A DNA stretch of 12,082 nucleotides from Melioribacteraceae bacterium (GCA_015486905.1 WFQV01000381.1:1-12082), one strand, 5' to 3'. Numbered from the stretch's first letter, positions 1-6,250 are shown. Notes: a model not told the origin generated them from the sequence alone. Program-made: numbers and translations.

Positions 1-840
1 AAACTTGTGCTGTTACCTCAATATGTTTTTAATAAAAATAATATTGCAAGTGGAAAATTTTATTTAATCGATAAAGCGAGAATTTTGAATTATTTAAACG
101 GTAAAGATACTTTAGCGATAAAACCGCAGAGTGTGAAAGTAAAAACAGATGGTTTGGAAGAATTCGGCCGCTACGGCTCGGGTTGCGAGGCGATTGCCTT
201 CGATGACGATACATGTTACTTGTCGGTTGAAATAAATGATTATTCAAGCACGAATGCAATTTTAATTAAAGGCTATTTTAACGGAACGAAATTTGTTTTT
301 AATCCCGCAACTGAAATTCAGGTAAAGTCACAAACAGGCATTCCGAATATTTCCGAGGAAGCACTTTCTTTGACGCCCGAAAATGTCTTTACAATTCACG
401 AAGCTAACGGTAAAAATGTAAATAAAAATCCTATGTCACATTTTTATGGCCGAAAGTTGAATTTTATTTCCGAGATTCCTATGCCGCACATTGAGTACAG
501 AATTACCGATGCTACTTATTTGGATACTGCTGATAATTTTTGGGTAATAAATTATTTTTTCCCAGGCGATGCTCATGATTTAAAACCTGCCAATGATGAA
601 ATAGCTAAAAAGTTCGGGCTTGGCAAAACTCATTTAAAAGCGAAAAGAGTTGAAAGATTGTTAGAACTTCATTTTTCAAAAAAGAAAATTACATTAGTTA
701 ACCGTTCACCCCTTTACCTCAAACTCAATCTAAAAGAAGATGCCAGAAATTGGGAAGGTATTGCTAAGCTGGACGACAAGGGATTTTTGCTGATTACGGA
801 TACTTACCCGCGGACTATTTTCGGCTTCGTGAGCTTTTGA
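1..840 (+). CDS. Phytase-like / SdiA-regulated-type beta-propeller protein, 5' end missing
   Basis: The frame is open from the first base, so the gene almost certainly begins before the window; the first possible internal start is a GTG at 7, without a ribosome site. Counting from that GTG, 277 residues remain. They are rich in beta-strand-like segments and carry a recurring signature of Glu-(Ala/Gly)-hydrophobic runs: CEAIAF (residues 60-65), EEALSL (117-122), ITDATYLD (166-173) and NWEGIAKLDDKGFLLITD (248-265). The last resembles the blade motif of the 'esterase-like activity of phytase' and SdiA-regulated families, which fold as beta-propellers. No phytase activity can be claimed, because metal-binding residues cannot be assigned from a fragment. 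No signal peptide is visible as the N-terminus is absent. The TGA stop is at 838-840, followed by a repeat-rich intergenic region. Family placement is moderately likely; specific function is unknown. Confidence 0.6.
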   Translation, partial: KLVLLPQYVFNKNNIASGKFYLIDKARILNYLNGKDTLAIKPQSVKVKTDGLEEFGRYGSGCEAIAFDDDTCYLSVEINDYSSTNAILIKGYFNGTKFVFNPATEIQVKSQTGIPNISEEALSLTPENVFTIHEANGKNVNKNPMSHFYGRKLNFISEIPMPHIEYRITDATYLDTADNFWVINYFFPGDAHDLKPANDEIAKKFGLGKTHLKAKRVERLLELHFSKKKITLVNRSPLYLKLNLKEDARNWEGIAKLDDKGFLLITDTYPRTIFGFVSF

Positions 841-876
841 TTAAATAAACACTCGAGATTAAAAACAATCCGCCGG

Positions 877-918
877 CGATTTTAAAACTTTACCGAAATC
901 GGTACAGGTTTAAAATCG
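877..918. repeat. Nested inverted repeat after the propeller gene
   Basis: The outer arms CGATTTTAAAAC (877-888) and GTTTAAAATCG (908-918) are complementary apart from one extra A. They enclose a second perfect hairpin, TACCGA (891-896) with TCGGTA (899-904) around an AA loop. It begins 37 bases past the first gene's stop and could fold as a 3'-end structure. No T-run follows on the + strand, so it is not called a terminator. Confidence 0.55.
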
Positions 919-990
919 GTGGCAAAAATAAAAAAGAAGAAACGAGAAATAAGAAATAGTTAAACGCGAGACGCAAGAGGTAAGACGCTA

Positions 991-1094
991 GACAAGTCCG
1001 CCTTCGTCTGCTCTATCCCGAATTTGCGGAAGACTACGGCGCGACAGGTCCGAATTCGCCTTCGCTATGCTCAGGCTACGCCGTGACAGGTTGG
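991..1094. repeat. Imperfect direct repeat patch (GACARGT / CGCCTTCG / CTACGSCG modules)
   Basis: Three GACARGT starts are present: GACAAGTCCG (991), GACAGGTCCG (1043) and GACAGGTTGG (1085). Between them CGCCTTCG occurs at 999-1006 and 1057-1064, and CTACGGCGC (1034-1042) matches CTACGCCGT (1076-1084). CGCCTTCG and CTACGGCG can also pair imperfectly, so each unit may fold as a hairpin. The patch is richer in G+C than its AT-rich flanks. It looks like two copies of a short dispersed element; whether it recurs elsewhere in the genome cannot be seen here. Confidence 0.5.
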
Positions 1095-1121
1095 GTGGTT
1101 TTTTCTGCCAATTTTAAAATT

Positions 1122-1180
1122 CCCCTCTTTCAAGAGGGGTGGCTCCCGACTAATCCTGACTTGTCGGGATTAGTCGGGAG
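1122..1180. repeat. Tandem palindromes (8-bp and about 18-bp arms)
   Basis: CCCCTCTT (1122-1129) pairs with AAGAGGGG (1132-1139). Four bases later CTCCCGACTAATCC (1143-1156) pairs perfectly with GGATTAGTCGGGAG (1167-1180), and the pairing continues inward (one T-G wobble, then GAC with GTC) to a TT loop at 1161-1162. The sequence after it (ACGGGGTGTTG) fits the intergenic palindrome pattern 'CCCCTC...GAGGGGTGGC...ACGGGGTGT', which I recall as common in many environmental bacterial genomes. No terminator-type T-run follows. It is likely a REP-like or MITE-like dispersed element; mobility is inferred, not shown. Confidence 0.6.
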
Positions 1181-1231
1181 ACGGGGTGTTGAAAAATTAG
1201 AACTTTTAACTTCGCCAAACTTGCTTTACTT

Positions 1232-1261
1232 CGATACCTTCGGCATCGTCTTATTTTTTTT
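1232..1261 (+). terminator. Weak terminator-like hairpin
   Basis: CGATACC (1232-1238) faces GGCATCG (1242-1248) around a TTC loop with one A-C mismatch, followed by TCTTATTTTTTTT, a run of eight T at 1254-1261. This has the form of an intrinsic terminator, but no supported gene lies immediately upstream. It may end read-through from the first gene or be chance within a repeat-rich region. Confidence 0.3.
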
Positions 1262-1283
1262 GCAGTTTTCTTCTTCTGACATT

Positions 1284-1301
1284 CGACCCCTTCGGGGGTC
1301 G
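1284..1301. repeat. Hairpin with TTCG loop
   Basis: CGACCCC (1284-1290) and GGGGTCG (1295-1301) are perfect complements around a TTCG tetraloop, which is unusually stable in RNA. No T-run follows. It is probably part of the same intergenic repeat family as the neighbouring palindromes; no function can be assigned. Confidence 0.45.
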
Positions 1302-1571
1302 CTGTTAAGTATCTTTTTAAGTAAACAGAACTTTTAATTCTTTCCTAAAATAGATGTACATGTGAACACTGAAGAGTTTACCCCGCAAAATGCAGGGGAT
1401 TCAAGTTATTTCCTATCAACCCGAAAACTCTGCTCACAATTCTTAGGTTTCAAACTGAGGGTGTAGAAAACAAAAAATAGTAACAAAATGTTTAACGGCA
1501 AAAAGGAATAAAATTTTTTTGCCACCAAATTTAAACTTGTACCGTAAAAAGCCGTAATTTTTTTATCGTCG

Positions 1572-1587
1572 AGATTCAGCTGAATCT
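1572..1587. promoter_or_regulatory. Perfect 16-bp palindrome, candidate operator for the rplM promoter
   Basis: AGATTCAG (1572-1579) is followed directly by its complement CTGAATCT (1580-1587), with no spacer. Its last base is the first base of the -33 TTG (1587-1589). A perfect dyad at this position is what a dimeric DNA-binding regulator would use, to block or assist polymerase. The regulator is unknown. The operator role is inference; the palindrome and its position are directly visible. Confidence 0.45.
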
Positions 1588-1617
1588 TGACTTTCAAAAA
1601 TCATTCAAATATATTTG
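1587..1617 (+). promoter_or_regulatory. Bacteroidota-type promoter for rplM-rpsI
   Basis: TTG (1587-1589) is separated by 20 nt from TATATTTG (1610-1617), a full match to the TAnnTTTG -7 element used by the primary sigma factor of Bacteroidota. Transcription would start near 1622-1625, giving an untranslated leader of roughly 40 nt that carries GGAGGA at 1649-1654 before the GTG start of rplM. It is the clearest promoter in the window and fits the strong expression expected of ribosomal protein genes. Confidence 0.7.
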
Positions 1618-1661
1618 TAAGCTATGTAAAAAATATTATCTCGATTTTGGAGGAACAGTAA

Positions 1662-2102
1662 GTGAAGCAGGAAAAAATAACAAGATTTATTAAGTCTGCG
1701 GATGTTGAGAAGAATTGGTACGTAGTTGATGCTAAGGATCAAGTGCTCGGTCGTTTGGCTGCCAAAATAGCTATGGTTATTAGGGGAAAGCACAAAGCGG
1801 AATTTACCCCTAATATGGACAATGGTGATTTTGTTGTGGTTATTAACGCCGACAAAGTAAGACTAACCGGTAAAAGGACCGGGATGAAAACATACATCAG
1901 GCACTCGGGTTATCCAGGCGGTCAGAAAGTTACGACTTTTCAAGAGATGATGGACAAGAATCCTGAGTTTGTAATCCGCCATGCGGTAAAAGGCATGCTT
2001 CCGAAAAATCGCCTCGGAAGAAAAATGATAAATCATTTGAAAGTTTACACTGGGGAAAATCATCCCCATGTGGCACAAAAACCGGAACCTTTAAGTTTTT
2101 AA
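1662..2102 (+). CDS. rplM: 50S ribosomal protein L13 (uL13)
   Basis: This is a structural protein of the large ribosomal subunit and one of the early-assembling 23S rRNA binders. The 146 residues match the family length. Typical L13 features are present: WYVVDAKDQVLGRLAAKIA (residues 19-37), RGKHKAEFTPNMDNGDFVVV (41-60), the RLTGKR strand (67-72), YIRHSGYPGG (78-87), and RHAVKGMLPKNRLGR (106-120) followed by LKVYTGENHPH (126-136). The start is GTG, chosen because GGAGGA (1649-1654) lies 7 nt upstream and the N-terminus aligns with the family there. It is the first gene of the ribosomal cluster, behind a Bacteroidota-type promoter. Twelve bases separate it from rpsI, the usual L13-S9 pair, so the two should be co-transcribed and translated at equal levels. 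Confidence 0.97.
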   Translation: MKQEKITRFIKSADVEKNWYVVDAKDQVLGRLAAKIAMVIRGKHKAEFTPNMDNGDFVVVINADKVRLTGKRTGMKTYIRHSGYPGGQKVTTFQEMMDKNPEFVIRHAVKGMLPKNRLGRKMINHLKVYTGENHPHVAQKPEPLSF

Positions 2103-2114
2103 TTGGAGTTTTGA

Positions 2115-2501
2115 ATGGCAGATAAAATATTTGTCGGTAGAAGAAAAAATTCTGTAGCCCGTGTTTATTTAAGAAGCGGCTCAGGTAATGTTAACGTAAA
2201 TAAAAAAGAATTCGAAAAATATTTCCCGATAAAAGAGAATCGCGACAGTATTGAGCTTCCCTTGAAACTCACTGAAACCTTGGGTAAATACGATATTTAC
2301 GCAAACGTTAAAGGAGGGGGTACAACGGGTCAAGCCGAGGCAATCAGATTAGGCATTGCAAGAGCGTTGGTTGACATTAACCCCGACTTTAGGAACGTTC
2401 TCAAACCCGAAGGCCTGTTGCGTAGGGACCCGAGAATGGTTGAACGTAAAAAGTACGGACAGCCGAAAGCTCGTAAAAGATTTCAATTTTCCAAAAGATA
2501 A
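2115..2501 (+). CDS. rpsI: 30S ribosomal protein S9 (uS9)
   Basis: This small-subunit head protein has a C-terminal tail that reaches the P site and contacts tRNA. The 128 residues show the whole family signature: VGRRKNSVARVYLR (7-20), the GGGTTGQAEAIRLGIARAL block (67-85), LLRRDPRMVERKKYGQ (101-116) and the basic tail KARKRFQFSKR ending in SKR (118-128), whose last Arg is the conserved tRNA-contacting residue. ATG at 2115 is preceded by TGGAG (2104-2108). It forms a two-gene unit with rplM. A hairpin with a T-run lies 40 bases after its stop, so some transcripts probably end before rpsB. Confidence 0.97.
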   Translation: MADKIFVGRRKNSVARVYLRSGSGNVNVNKKEFEKYFPIKENRDSIELPLKLTETLGKYDIYANVKGGGTTGQAEAIRLGIARALVDINPDFRNVLKPEGLLRRDPRMVERKKYGQPKARKRFQFSKR

Positions 2502-2540
2502 TTTTCTTTTCGCGGATTTTGAACTCTTTAAATTAACAGT

Positions 2541-2568
2541 TGTCGCTTTTTTAAGCGGCACATTTTTT
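2541..2568 (+). terminator. Intrinsic terminator or attenuator between rpsI and rpsB
   Basis: TGTCGCTT (2541-2548) pairs with AAGCGGCA (2553-2560) with one wobble pair around a TTTT loop. It is followed by CA and six T (2563-2568). The form is that of a modest intrinsic terminator. It separates rplM-rpsI from rpsB-tsf, which implies partial read-through or a separate rpsB promoter in 2569-2650, where I could not identify one confidently. Confidence 0.55.
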
Positions 2569-2663
2569 AAAACAATCATACTTTCAGATCCATTGCCTGT
2601 GTCCCGGAGAAATGGGATGGAAAATGGAGAAGAAGAAAGTAGAAGAAAAACAGGAGAAACATT

Positions 2664-3854
2664 ATGTCGAACATTGACTTAAAGCAATTAATTCAAGCAG
2701 GCGCCCACTTTGGGCACTTAACCCGCCGTTGGAATCCCAAAATGAAACCTTACATCTTTATGGAAAGGAAAGGGATTCACATTATCGATTTAAAGAAAAC
2801 AATCAAAGCCATGGAAACAGCCGCACAGGCTATTTCGGAACTCACGGCCACCGGTGCGACCGTTCTTTTTGTAGGGACTAAAAAGCAAGCGAAAAGCATC
2901 ATCGCAGCAGAAGGAAGGCGTTCGGGGATGAACTGGGTTAGCGAACGTTGGCTCGGCGGTATGCTGACAAACTTTCAAACAATTCGTAAAAGCATTAAGA
3001 GAATGCAAAACATCGAAAAGATGGAGACGGACGGAACGTTTGAAAAAATTACAAAGAAAGAGCAGTTGAGACTTTCGCGCGAGAAGGACAAACTTAGGAA
3101 AATCCTGGAAGGCGTTGAGAATATGAGAAAACTTCCGGGTGCTCTTTTTATTGTTGACATTAAAAAAGAAGCTATTGCGGTAAACGAAGCTTTGAGGCTT
3201 AATATTCCTATCTTTGCTATTGTTGATACAAACTGCGACCCTGACCCGATTAACTATATTATTCCGGCTAACGATGACGCCGGAAGTACGATTGAATTGA
3301 TTACCAAGTACATTGCCGATGCAATAATAGAAGGTGCGGAAAAGTACAAAGAAATTGCCGCCGAACAGAAGGCTGAGGAAGAAAGGGAGAAAAAGGAAAA
3401 AGAAGAACATAAAGAGACCAAGAAAAAAGGCGGCAAGACGAGAGTCCGGAGAGTGAAGTTTGACTCCAAAGGCGGAAAAAAAGTTGAGAAAGAAGAAATA
3501 ATTGTGAAAGATGAGGAAAAAGCCGAAGAGAAAACCGGCGACAAAGCCGAGTCCGCCGAACCCGAAGACAAAACCGCTAAGAAGAAAAAGTCGGAAAATA
3601 CTGAGGAAGTAAAATCTGAAGAGAAAACGGAAGAGACCGAAGCCGAAGAAACAAAGCCCGAAGAAAAAACCGACGAGACCAAAGTAGCAGAAGTGAAAGA
3701 AACGGAAGAAACTAAATCGGAAACAACCACCGAAGAACCTGCTAAGGAAGAAAAACCTGATGAGAAAAAACCCGTAGATGAAACCGAGCAGAAAAAAACG
3801 GAAGAAGAAAAATCTTCCGAACAAAGCGAAACCGAAGAAGACAATAAAGAATAA
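2664..3854 (+). CDS. rpsB: 30S ribosomal protein S2 (uS2) with long charged C-terminal extension
   Basis: This small-subunit protein binds at the head-body junction. Residues 1 to about 228 are a full S2 core: QAGAHFGHLTRRWNPKM (11-27), FVGTKKQA (69-76), RWLGGMLTNFQTI (95-107), LFIVD (161-165), NIPIFAIVDTNCDPDPINY (180-198) and IPANDDA (200-206). Bacterial S2 is usually about 230-260 residues; this protein has 396. Residues from about 229 on are low-complexity, mostly Glu, Lys, Thr, Ser and Asp, with a basic patch (253-276, KKKGGKTRVRRVKFD followed by KGGKK) and then degenerate EEKTEE/EETKPEE repeats. The DNA there is almost all purine on the + strand. The ATG follows AGGAGA (2652-2657). tsf begins 23 nt after the stop, the usual rpsB-tsf pair. 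The long tail may be disordered; its role is unknown. Confidence 0.96.
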   Translation: MSNIDLKQLIQAGAHFGHLTRRWNPKMKPYIFMERKGIHIIDLKKTIKAMETAAQAISELTATGATVLFVGTKKQAKSIIAAEGRRSGMNWVSERWLGGMLTNFQTIRKSIKRMQNIEKMETDGTFEKITKKEQLRLSREKDKLRKILEGVENMRKLPGALFIVDIKKEAIAVNEALRLNIPIFAIVDTNCDPDPINYIIPANDDAGSTIELITKYIADAIIEGAEKYKEIAAEQKAEEEREKKEKEEHKETKKKGGKTRVRRVKFDSKGGKKVEKEEIIVKDEEKAEEKTGDKAESAEPEDKTAKKKKSENTEEVKSEEKTEETEAEETKPEEKTDETKVAEVKETEETKSETTTEEPAKEEKPDEKKPVDETEQKKTEEEKSSEQSETEEDNKE

Positions 3855-3877
3855 TTGAAATAAGAGGAAAATAGAAT

Positions 3878-4750
3878 ATGAATATTTCAGCAAAAGATGT
3901 AAAAGCCTTGCGGGATAAAACCGGCGCAGGGATGATGGATTGTAAAAAAGCCTTGACGGAAGCCGAAGGCGACTTCGACAAAGCAATTGAAATCCTTCGT
4001 AAGAAAGGCGCTTCGGTAGCAGCAAAACGCGCTGAAAGAGCCGCTAACGAAGGTATAGTTGTTACAAGAATTTTTAACGATGGAAATTCCGGTGCTATCG
4101 TTGAAGTTAATTGCGAAACAGATTTTGTGGCAAAGAGTAACGATTTTATCGATTTTGCCAATTTGGTTACCAATGCCGTTGTGGAATCGAAACCGGAAAA
4201 CGTGGAAACTCTTTTAAGTACCGAGTTCAAGGGCAAAAAGATTTCGGATGCTTTAAACGATGTGATTGGGAAAATCGGTGAGAAAATTGAAATATCACGG
4301 TTTGCAATTGTAGATGCCGAAAACGGATTGATTGTCGATTACGTTCACCACGGCTCAAAGTTGGGCGTCCTTGTTCTTGCTGAAAATATAGGTAGCAAGT
4401 ATAAAGATGAGCTTGCCGCAATGTTGAAAGATGTTGCAATGCAAGTTGCAGCAATGAGTCCACGCTTCGTCTCACGAGAGGAAGTACCTGAGGATGTAAT
4501 CAGCAAGGAAAAAGAAATTTACATGGAAGTCGCCCGCAAAGAAGGTAAACCGGAGCAAATCCTCGATAGGATTGCTACGGGTAAATTGAATAAATTTTAC
4601 CAGGAAACCTGCCTGCTTGAACAGGCTTTTGTAAAAGACAATACCAAGACCGTAGGACAGTTGGTAGATGAGTTTAATAAGGCTCATTCGGCGGATGTTA
4701 AACTGAAGTCTTTCAAACGTTTCCATTTAAGCGACGAAAACAAAGCGTAA
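3878..4750 (+). CDS. tsf: Elongation factor Ts
   Basis: This is the guanine-nucleotide exchange factor that releases GDP from EF-Tu so that EF-Tu can bind GTP and aminoacyl-tRNA. The 290 residues begin with the UBA-like module KALRDKTGAGMMDCKKAL (9-26), followed by the signature VNCETDFVAKSNDF (77-90), whose TDFVA part inserts near the EF-Tu Mg2+ site. Two core subdomains follow; the second contains the AAMSPRFVSREEVP stretch and ends in the KFYQETCLLEQAFVKD block and a GQLVDEF helix. ATG at 3878 is preceded by AAGAGGAAA (3862-3870). It is paired with rpsB. A strong terminator-like hairpin lies downstream, before pyrH. Confidence 0.97.
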   Translation: MNISAKDVKALRDKTGAGMMDCKKALTEAEGDFDKAIEILRKKGASVAAKRAERAANEGIVVTRIFNDGNSGAIVEVNCETDFVAKSNDFIDFANLVTNAVVESKPENVETLLSTEFKGKKISDALNDVIGKIGEKIEISRFAIVDAENGLIVDYVHHGSKLGVLVLAENIGSKYKDELAAMLKDVAMQVAAMSPRFVSREEVPEDVISKEKEIYMEVARKEGKPEQILDRIATGKLNKFYQETCLLEQAFVKDNTKTVGQLVDEFNKAHSADVKLKSFKRFHLSDENKA

Positions 4751-4852
4751 ACGAAAATATTTTCGGAATGTAAAATGTCAGACACTTTTGAATTTACGCT
4801 TTTGCTCGTTAAGCCCTTTATTGACGGGGATATTTCTTAATTGTTTAATTAG

Positions 4853-4886
4853 AAAGGTCTTATTTTTTAATAAGACCTTTTTTTTT
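4853..4886 (+). terminator. Strong intrinsic terminator between tsf and pyrH
   Basis: AAAGGTCTTATT (4853-4864) and AATAAGACCTTT (4869-4880) form a perfect 12-bp stem around TTTT, running into an uninterrupted T-run (4878-4886). This is the clearest terminator in the window. It ends 16 nt before the pyrH start, so it could end rpsB-tsf transcripts and also reduce read-through into pyrH. Confidence 0.8.
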
Positions 4887-4894
4887 ATTAAATT

Positions 4895-4901
4895 GGAGAG
4901 G
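4895..4901 (+). promoter_or_regulatory. Ribosome binding site of pyrH, supports the second ATG
   Basis: GGAGAGG lies just before two consecutive ATG codons at 4903 and 4906. Measured from GGAG (4895-4898), spacing is 4 nt to the first ATG and 7 nt to the second, so translation more likely begins at 4906. Confidence 0.5.
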
Positions 4902-4902
4902 T

Positions 4903-5643
4903 ATGATGAAAGAAGATTTGAAATATAAAAGAATACTATTAAAACTTAGTGGCGAATCATTAATGGGCGATCAAGGTTTCGGTATTGCGCCCGAAATGTT
5001 GACATTTTTTGCCGGAGAAATTAAAAAAATTTACGAGATTGGAGTTGAAGTAGGAATAGTTATCGGTGGCGGCAATATTTACCGCGGCTTACATGCCGAT
5101 ACACACGGGATTGACCGTGTAACCGGTGATCAAATGGGAATGCTTGCCACGATAATTAATGCTTTGGCTTTACAAACAGCTTGTGAGAGAGCCGGGATTT
5201 ACACGCGTTTAATGACTGCAATTAAAATGGAAGAGATAGCCGAGCCTTTCATTCGACGTAGAGCAATCCGCCATTTGGAGAAGGGAAGAGTCGTTATCTT
5301 CGGTGCCGGAACCGGCAGCCCTTATTTTAGTACGGATACCGCCGCTTCACTGCGCGCTATTGAAATTGAAGCCGATGCTGTTTTTAAAGGTACACGTGTC
5401 AAAGGTGTTTATGATTCCGACCCGGAAAAAAATCCCGAGGCAAAATTCTTCGAGGAAATTTCTTATTTGGATGTCCTTAAGAAAAACCTAAAAGTAATGG
5501 ACTTAACGGCAATCAGCCTTTGTAAAGAGAACGACTTGCCGATTATCGTTTTCAATATGAACGAAAAAGACAATTTGCTTAGAGTTGTAAAAGGTGAATC
5601 GGTAGGTACTTCGGTAGGTAATTTGGAAGTTAAACTAAAATAA
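4903..5643 (+). CDS. pyrH: UMP kinase (uridylate kinase)
   Basis: This enzyme phosphorylates UMP to UDP with ATP, the step that leads to UTP and CTP. It belongs to the bacterial hexameric amino-acid-kinase fold family, typically activated by GTP and inhibited by UTP. The 246 residues carry KLSGES (14-19, phosphate-binding), GIVIGGGNIYRG (51-62), GDQMGMLATIINALALQ (75-91), GTGSPYFSTDTAA (136-148) and KGTRVKGVYDSDP (162-174, nucleotide-binding). The start is drawn at the first of two adjacent ATG codons; the second (4906) has the better ribosome-site spacing. It follows the strong terminator after tsf and lies 15 nt before frr, a usual pyrH-frr pair that couples pyrimidine supply with translation genes. 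Confidence 0.97.
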   Translation: MMKEDLKYKRILLKLSGESLMGDQGFGIAPEMLTFFAGEIKKIYEIGVEVGIVIGGGNIYRGLHADTHGIDRVTGDQMGMLATIINALALQTACERAGIYTRLMTAIKMEEIAEPFIRRRAIRHLEKGRVVIFGAGTGSPYFSTDTAASLRAIEIEADAVFKGTRVKGVYDSDPEKNPEAKFFEEISYLDVLKKNLKVMDLTAISLCKENDLPIIVFNMNEKDNLLRVVKGESVGTSVGNLEVKLK

Positions 5644-5658
5644 ATTTAAGGTGAAAAT

Positions 5659-6216
5659 ATGACGAACCCAATAGTCAAAGATGCAAAATACCGGATGGGT
5701 AAATCCGTGGAAGCTTTCAGGGAAGAGATAGCAAAAATTCGTACTGGCAAAGCTACAACGGCATTGCTTGACGGAATTAAAGTAAACTATTACGGCAACC
5801 CCACTCCTTTAAACCAAATGGCTAATTTGACGGTATTGGATCCGCATACGCTTTCTATTACTCCTTGGGATAAATCTACCATACACGATATTGACAAAGC
5901 AATTCAAAGTGCGGATTTGGGACTGAACCCTATTAACGACGGGACAAATATTAAAGTACCCATTCCCCCCTTGACGGAAGAAAGGAGAAGAGAGCTGGTA
6001 AAATTGGTTAAAAAATATGCCGAAGATGCCAAAATTGCCATTAGAAACGTTCGCCGCGATGCAAATGAACATCTTAAAAAATCGGAAAAGAACAAAGAAA
6101 TTTCCGAAGATGAAAGGGACGACCTTTTGGACGAAGTTCAAAAACTAACCGACGAGCATACTAAAGAAATTGATGAAATTACTAGCCAAAAAGAAAATGA
6201 AATAATGGAGGTTTAG
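5659..6216 (+). CDS. frr: Ribosome recycling factor
   Basis: RRF splits the post-termination ribosome together with EF-G so that the subunits can be reused. The 185 residues equal the family length. The N-terminal helix carries KIRTGKATTALLDGIKVNYYG (26-46, RTGKA being diagnostic), followed by the small beta domain (LTVLDPHTLSITPWD, 57-71; GLNPINDGTNIKVPIPPLTEERR, 88-110). The long C-terminal helices include IAIRNVRRDANEHLKK (126-141), with the conserved Arg pair 132-133. ATG at 5659 follows AAGGTGA (5648-5654). It is co-transcribed with pyrH, 15 nt upstream. An intrinsic terminator follows directly, ending the translation cluster. Confidence 0.97.
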   Translation: MTNPIVKDAKYRMGKSVEAFREEIAKIRTGKATTALLDGIKVNYYGNPTPLNQMANLTVLDPHTLSITPWDKSTIHDIDKAIQSADLGLNPINDGTNIKVPIPPLTEERRRELVKLVKKYAEDAKIAIRNVRRDANEHLKKSEKNKEISEDERDDLLDEVQKLTDEHTKEIDEITSQKENEIMEV

Positions 6217-6223
6217 TAAAATC

Positions 6224-6250
6224 AAGCCGTTTCAATGGAAACGGTTTTTT
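6224..6250 (+). terminator. Intrinsic terminator after frr
   Basis: CCGTTTC (6227-6233) pairs with GAAACGG (6238-6244) around AATG, extended by weaker A-T pairs, and is followed by six T (6245-6250). It begins 8 nt after the frr stop, marking the end of the pyrH-frr unit before the metabolic genes. Confidence 0.75.

Larger units (their letters stand above)
841..1571. other. Gene-poor, repeat-rich intergenic region
   Basis: No convincing coding sequence or known RNA gene is seen here. The region contains a nested inverted repeat (877-918), a G/C-richer patch of imperfect direct repeats (about 968-1094), two adjacent palindromes (1122-1180) and small hairpins (1232-1261, 1284-1301). The last 230 bases are AT-rich with only weak local inverted repeats, such as GGCAAAAA at 1497-1504 facing TTTTTGCC at 1516-1523. 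The short frames at 1083-1337 (+) and 1406-1597 (-) lack ribosome sites and recognisable protein features. Confidence 0.7.

Noticed and set aside
1083..1337. An 84-codon + frame in the repeat region
   Set aside because: It consists of translated palindromes and hairpins (1122-1180, 1284-1301), with no ribosome site.
1381..1410. GGGGATTCAAGT and the preceding CCCC/GGGG hairpin as a possible T-arm of a tRNA or tmRNA
   Set aside because: The T-loop consensus (GGTTCRANTCC) is not met, and no acceptor stem or anticodon arm could be found around it.
1406..1597. A 63-codon - frame with a hydrophobic stretch, possible small membrane protein
   Set aside because: It would start inside the rplM promoter region and has no Shine-Dalgarno site on the - strand that I could find. 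The hydrophobic run follows from T-rich sequence. It is not excluded, but not supportable.
2356..2682. A 108-codon + frame spanning the rpsI end and the rpsI-rpsB gap
   Set aside because: It overlaps certain S9 and S2 coding sequence in another frame and runs through a terminator-like hairpin; no family resemblance was seen.
3254..3844. A 196-codon Ser/Val/Phe-rich open frame on the - strand
   Set aside because: It is the other reverse frame of the same S2 tail. Its composition simply mirrors Glu/Lys/Thr codons, and nothing indicates translation.
2790..4025. A 411-codon open frame on the - strand opposite rpsB and the start of tsf
   Set aside because: It is a shadow of the purine-rich charged S2 tail, which gives a Phe/Leu-rich reverse frame without stops. 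It has no ribosome site and no recognisable domain, while both + strand genes are certain.
4821..4849. TTGACG, 17 nt, TTTAAT as a sigma70-like promoter for pyrH
   Set aside because: The start would fall inside the terminator stem, and the organism appears to use TAnnTTTG-type promoters, so the match is probably chance.
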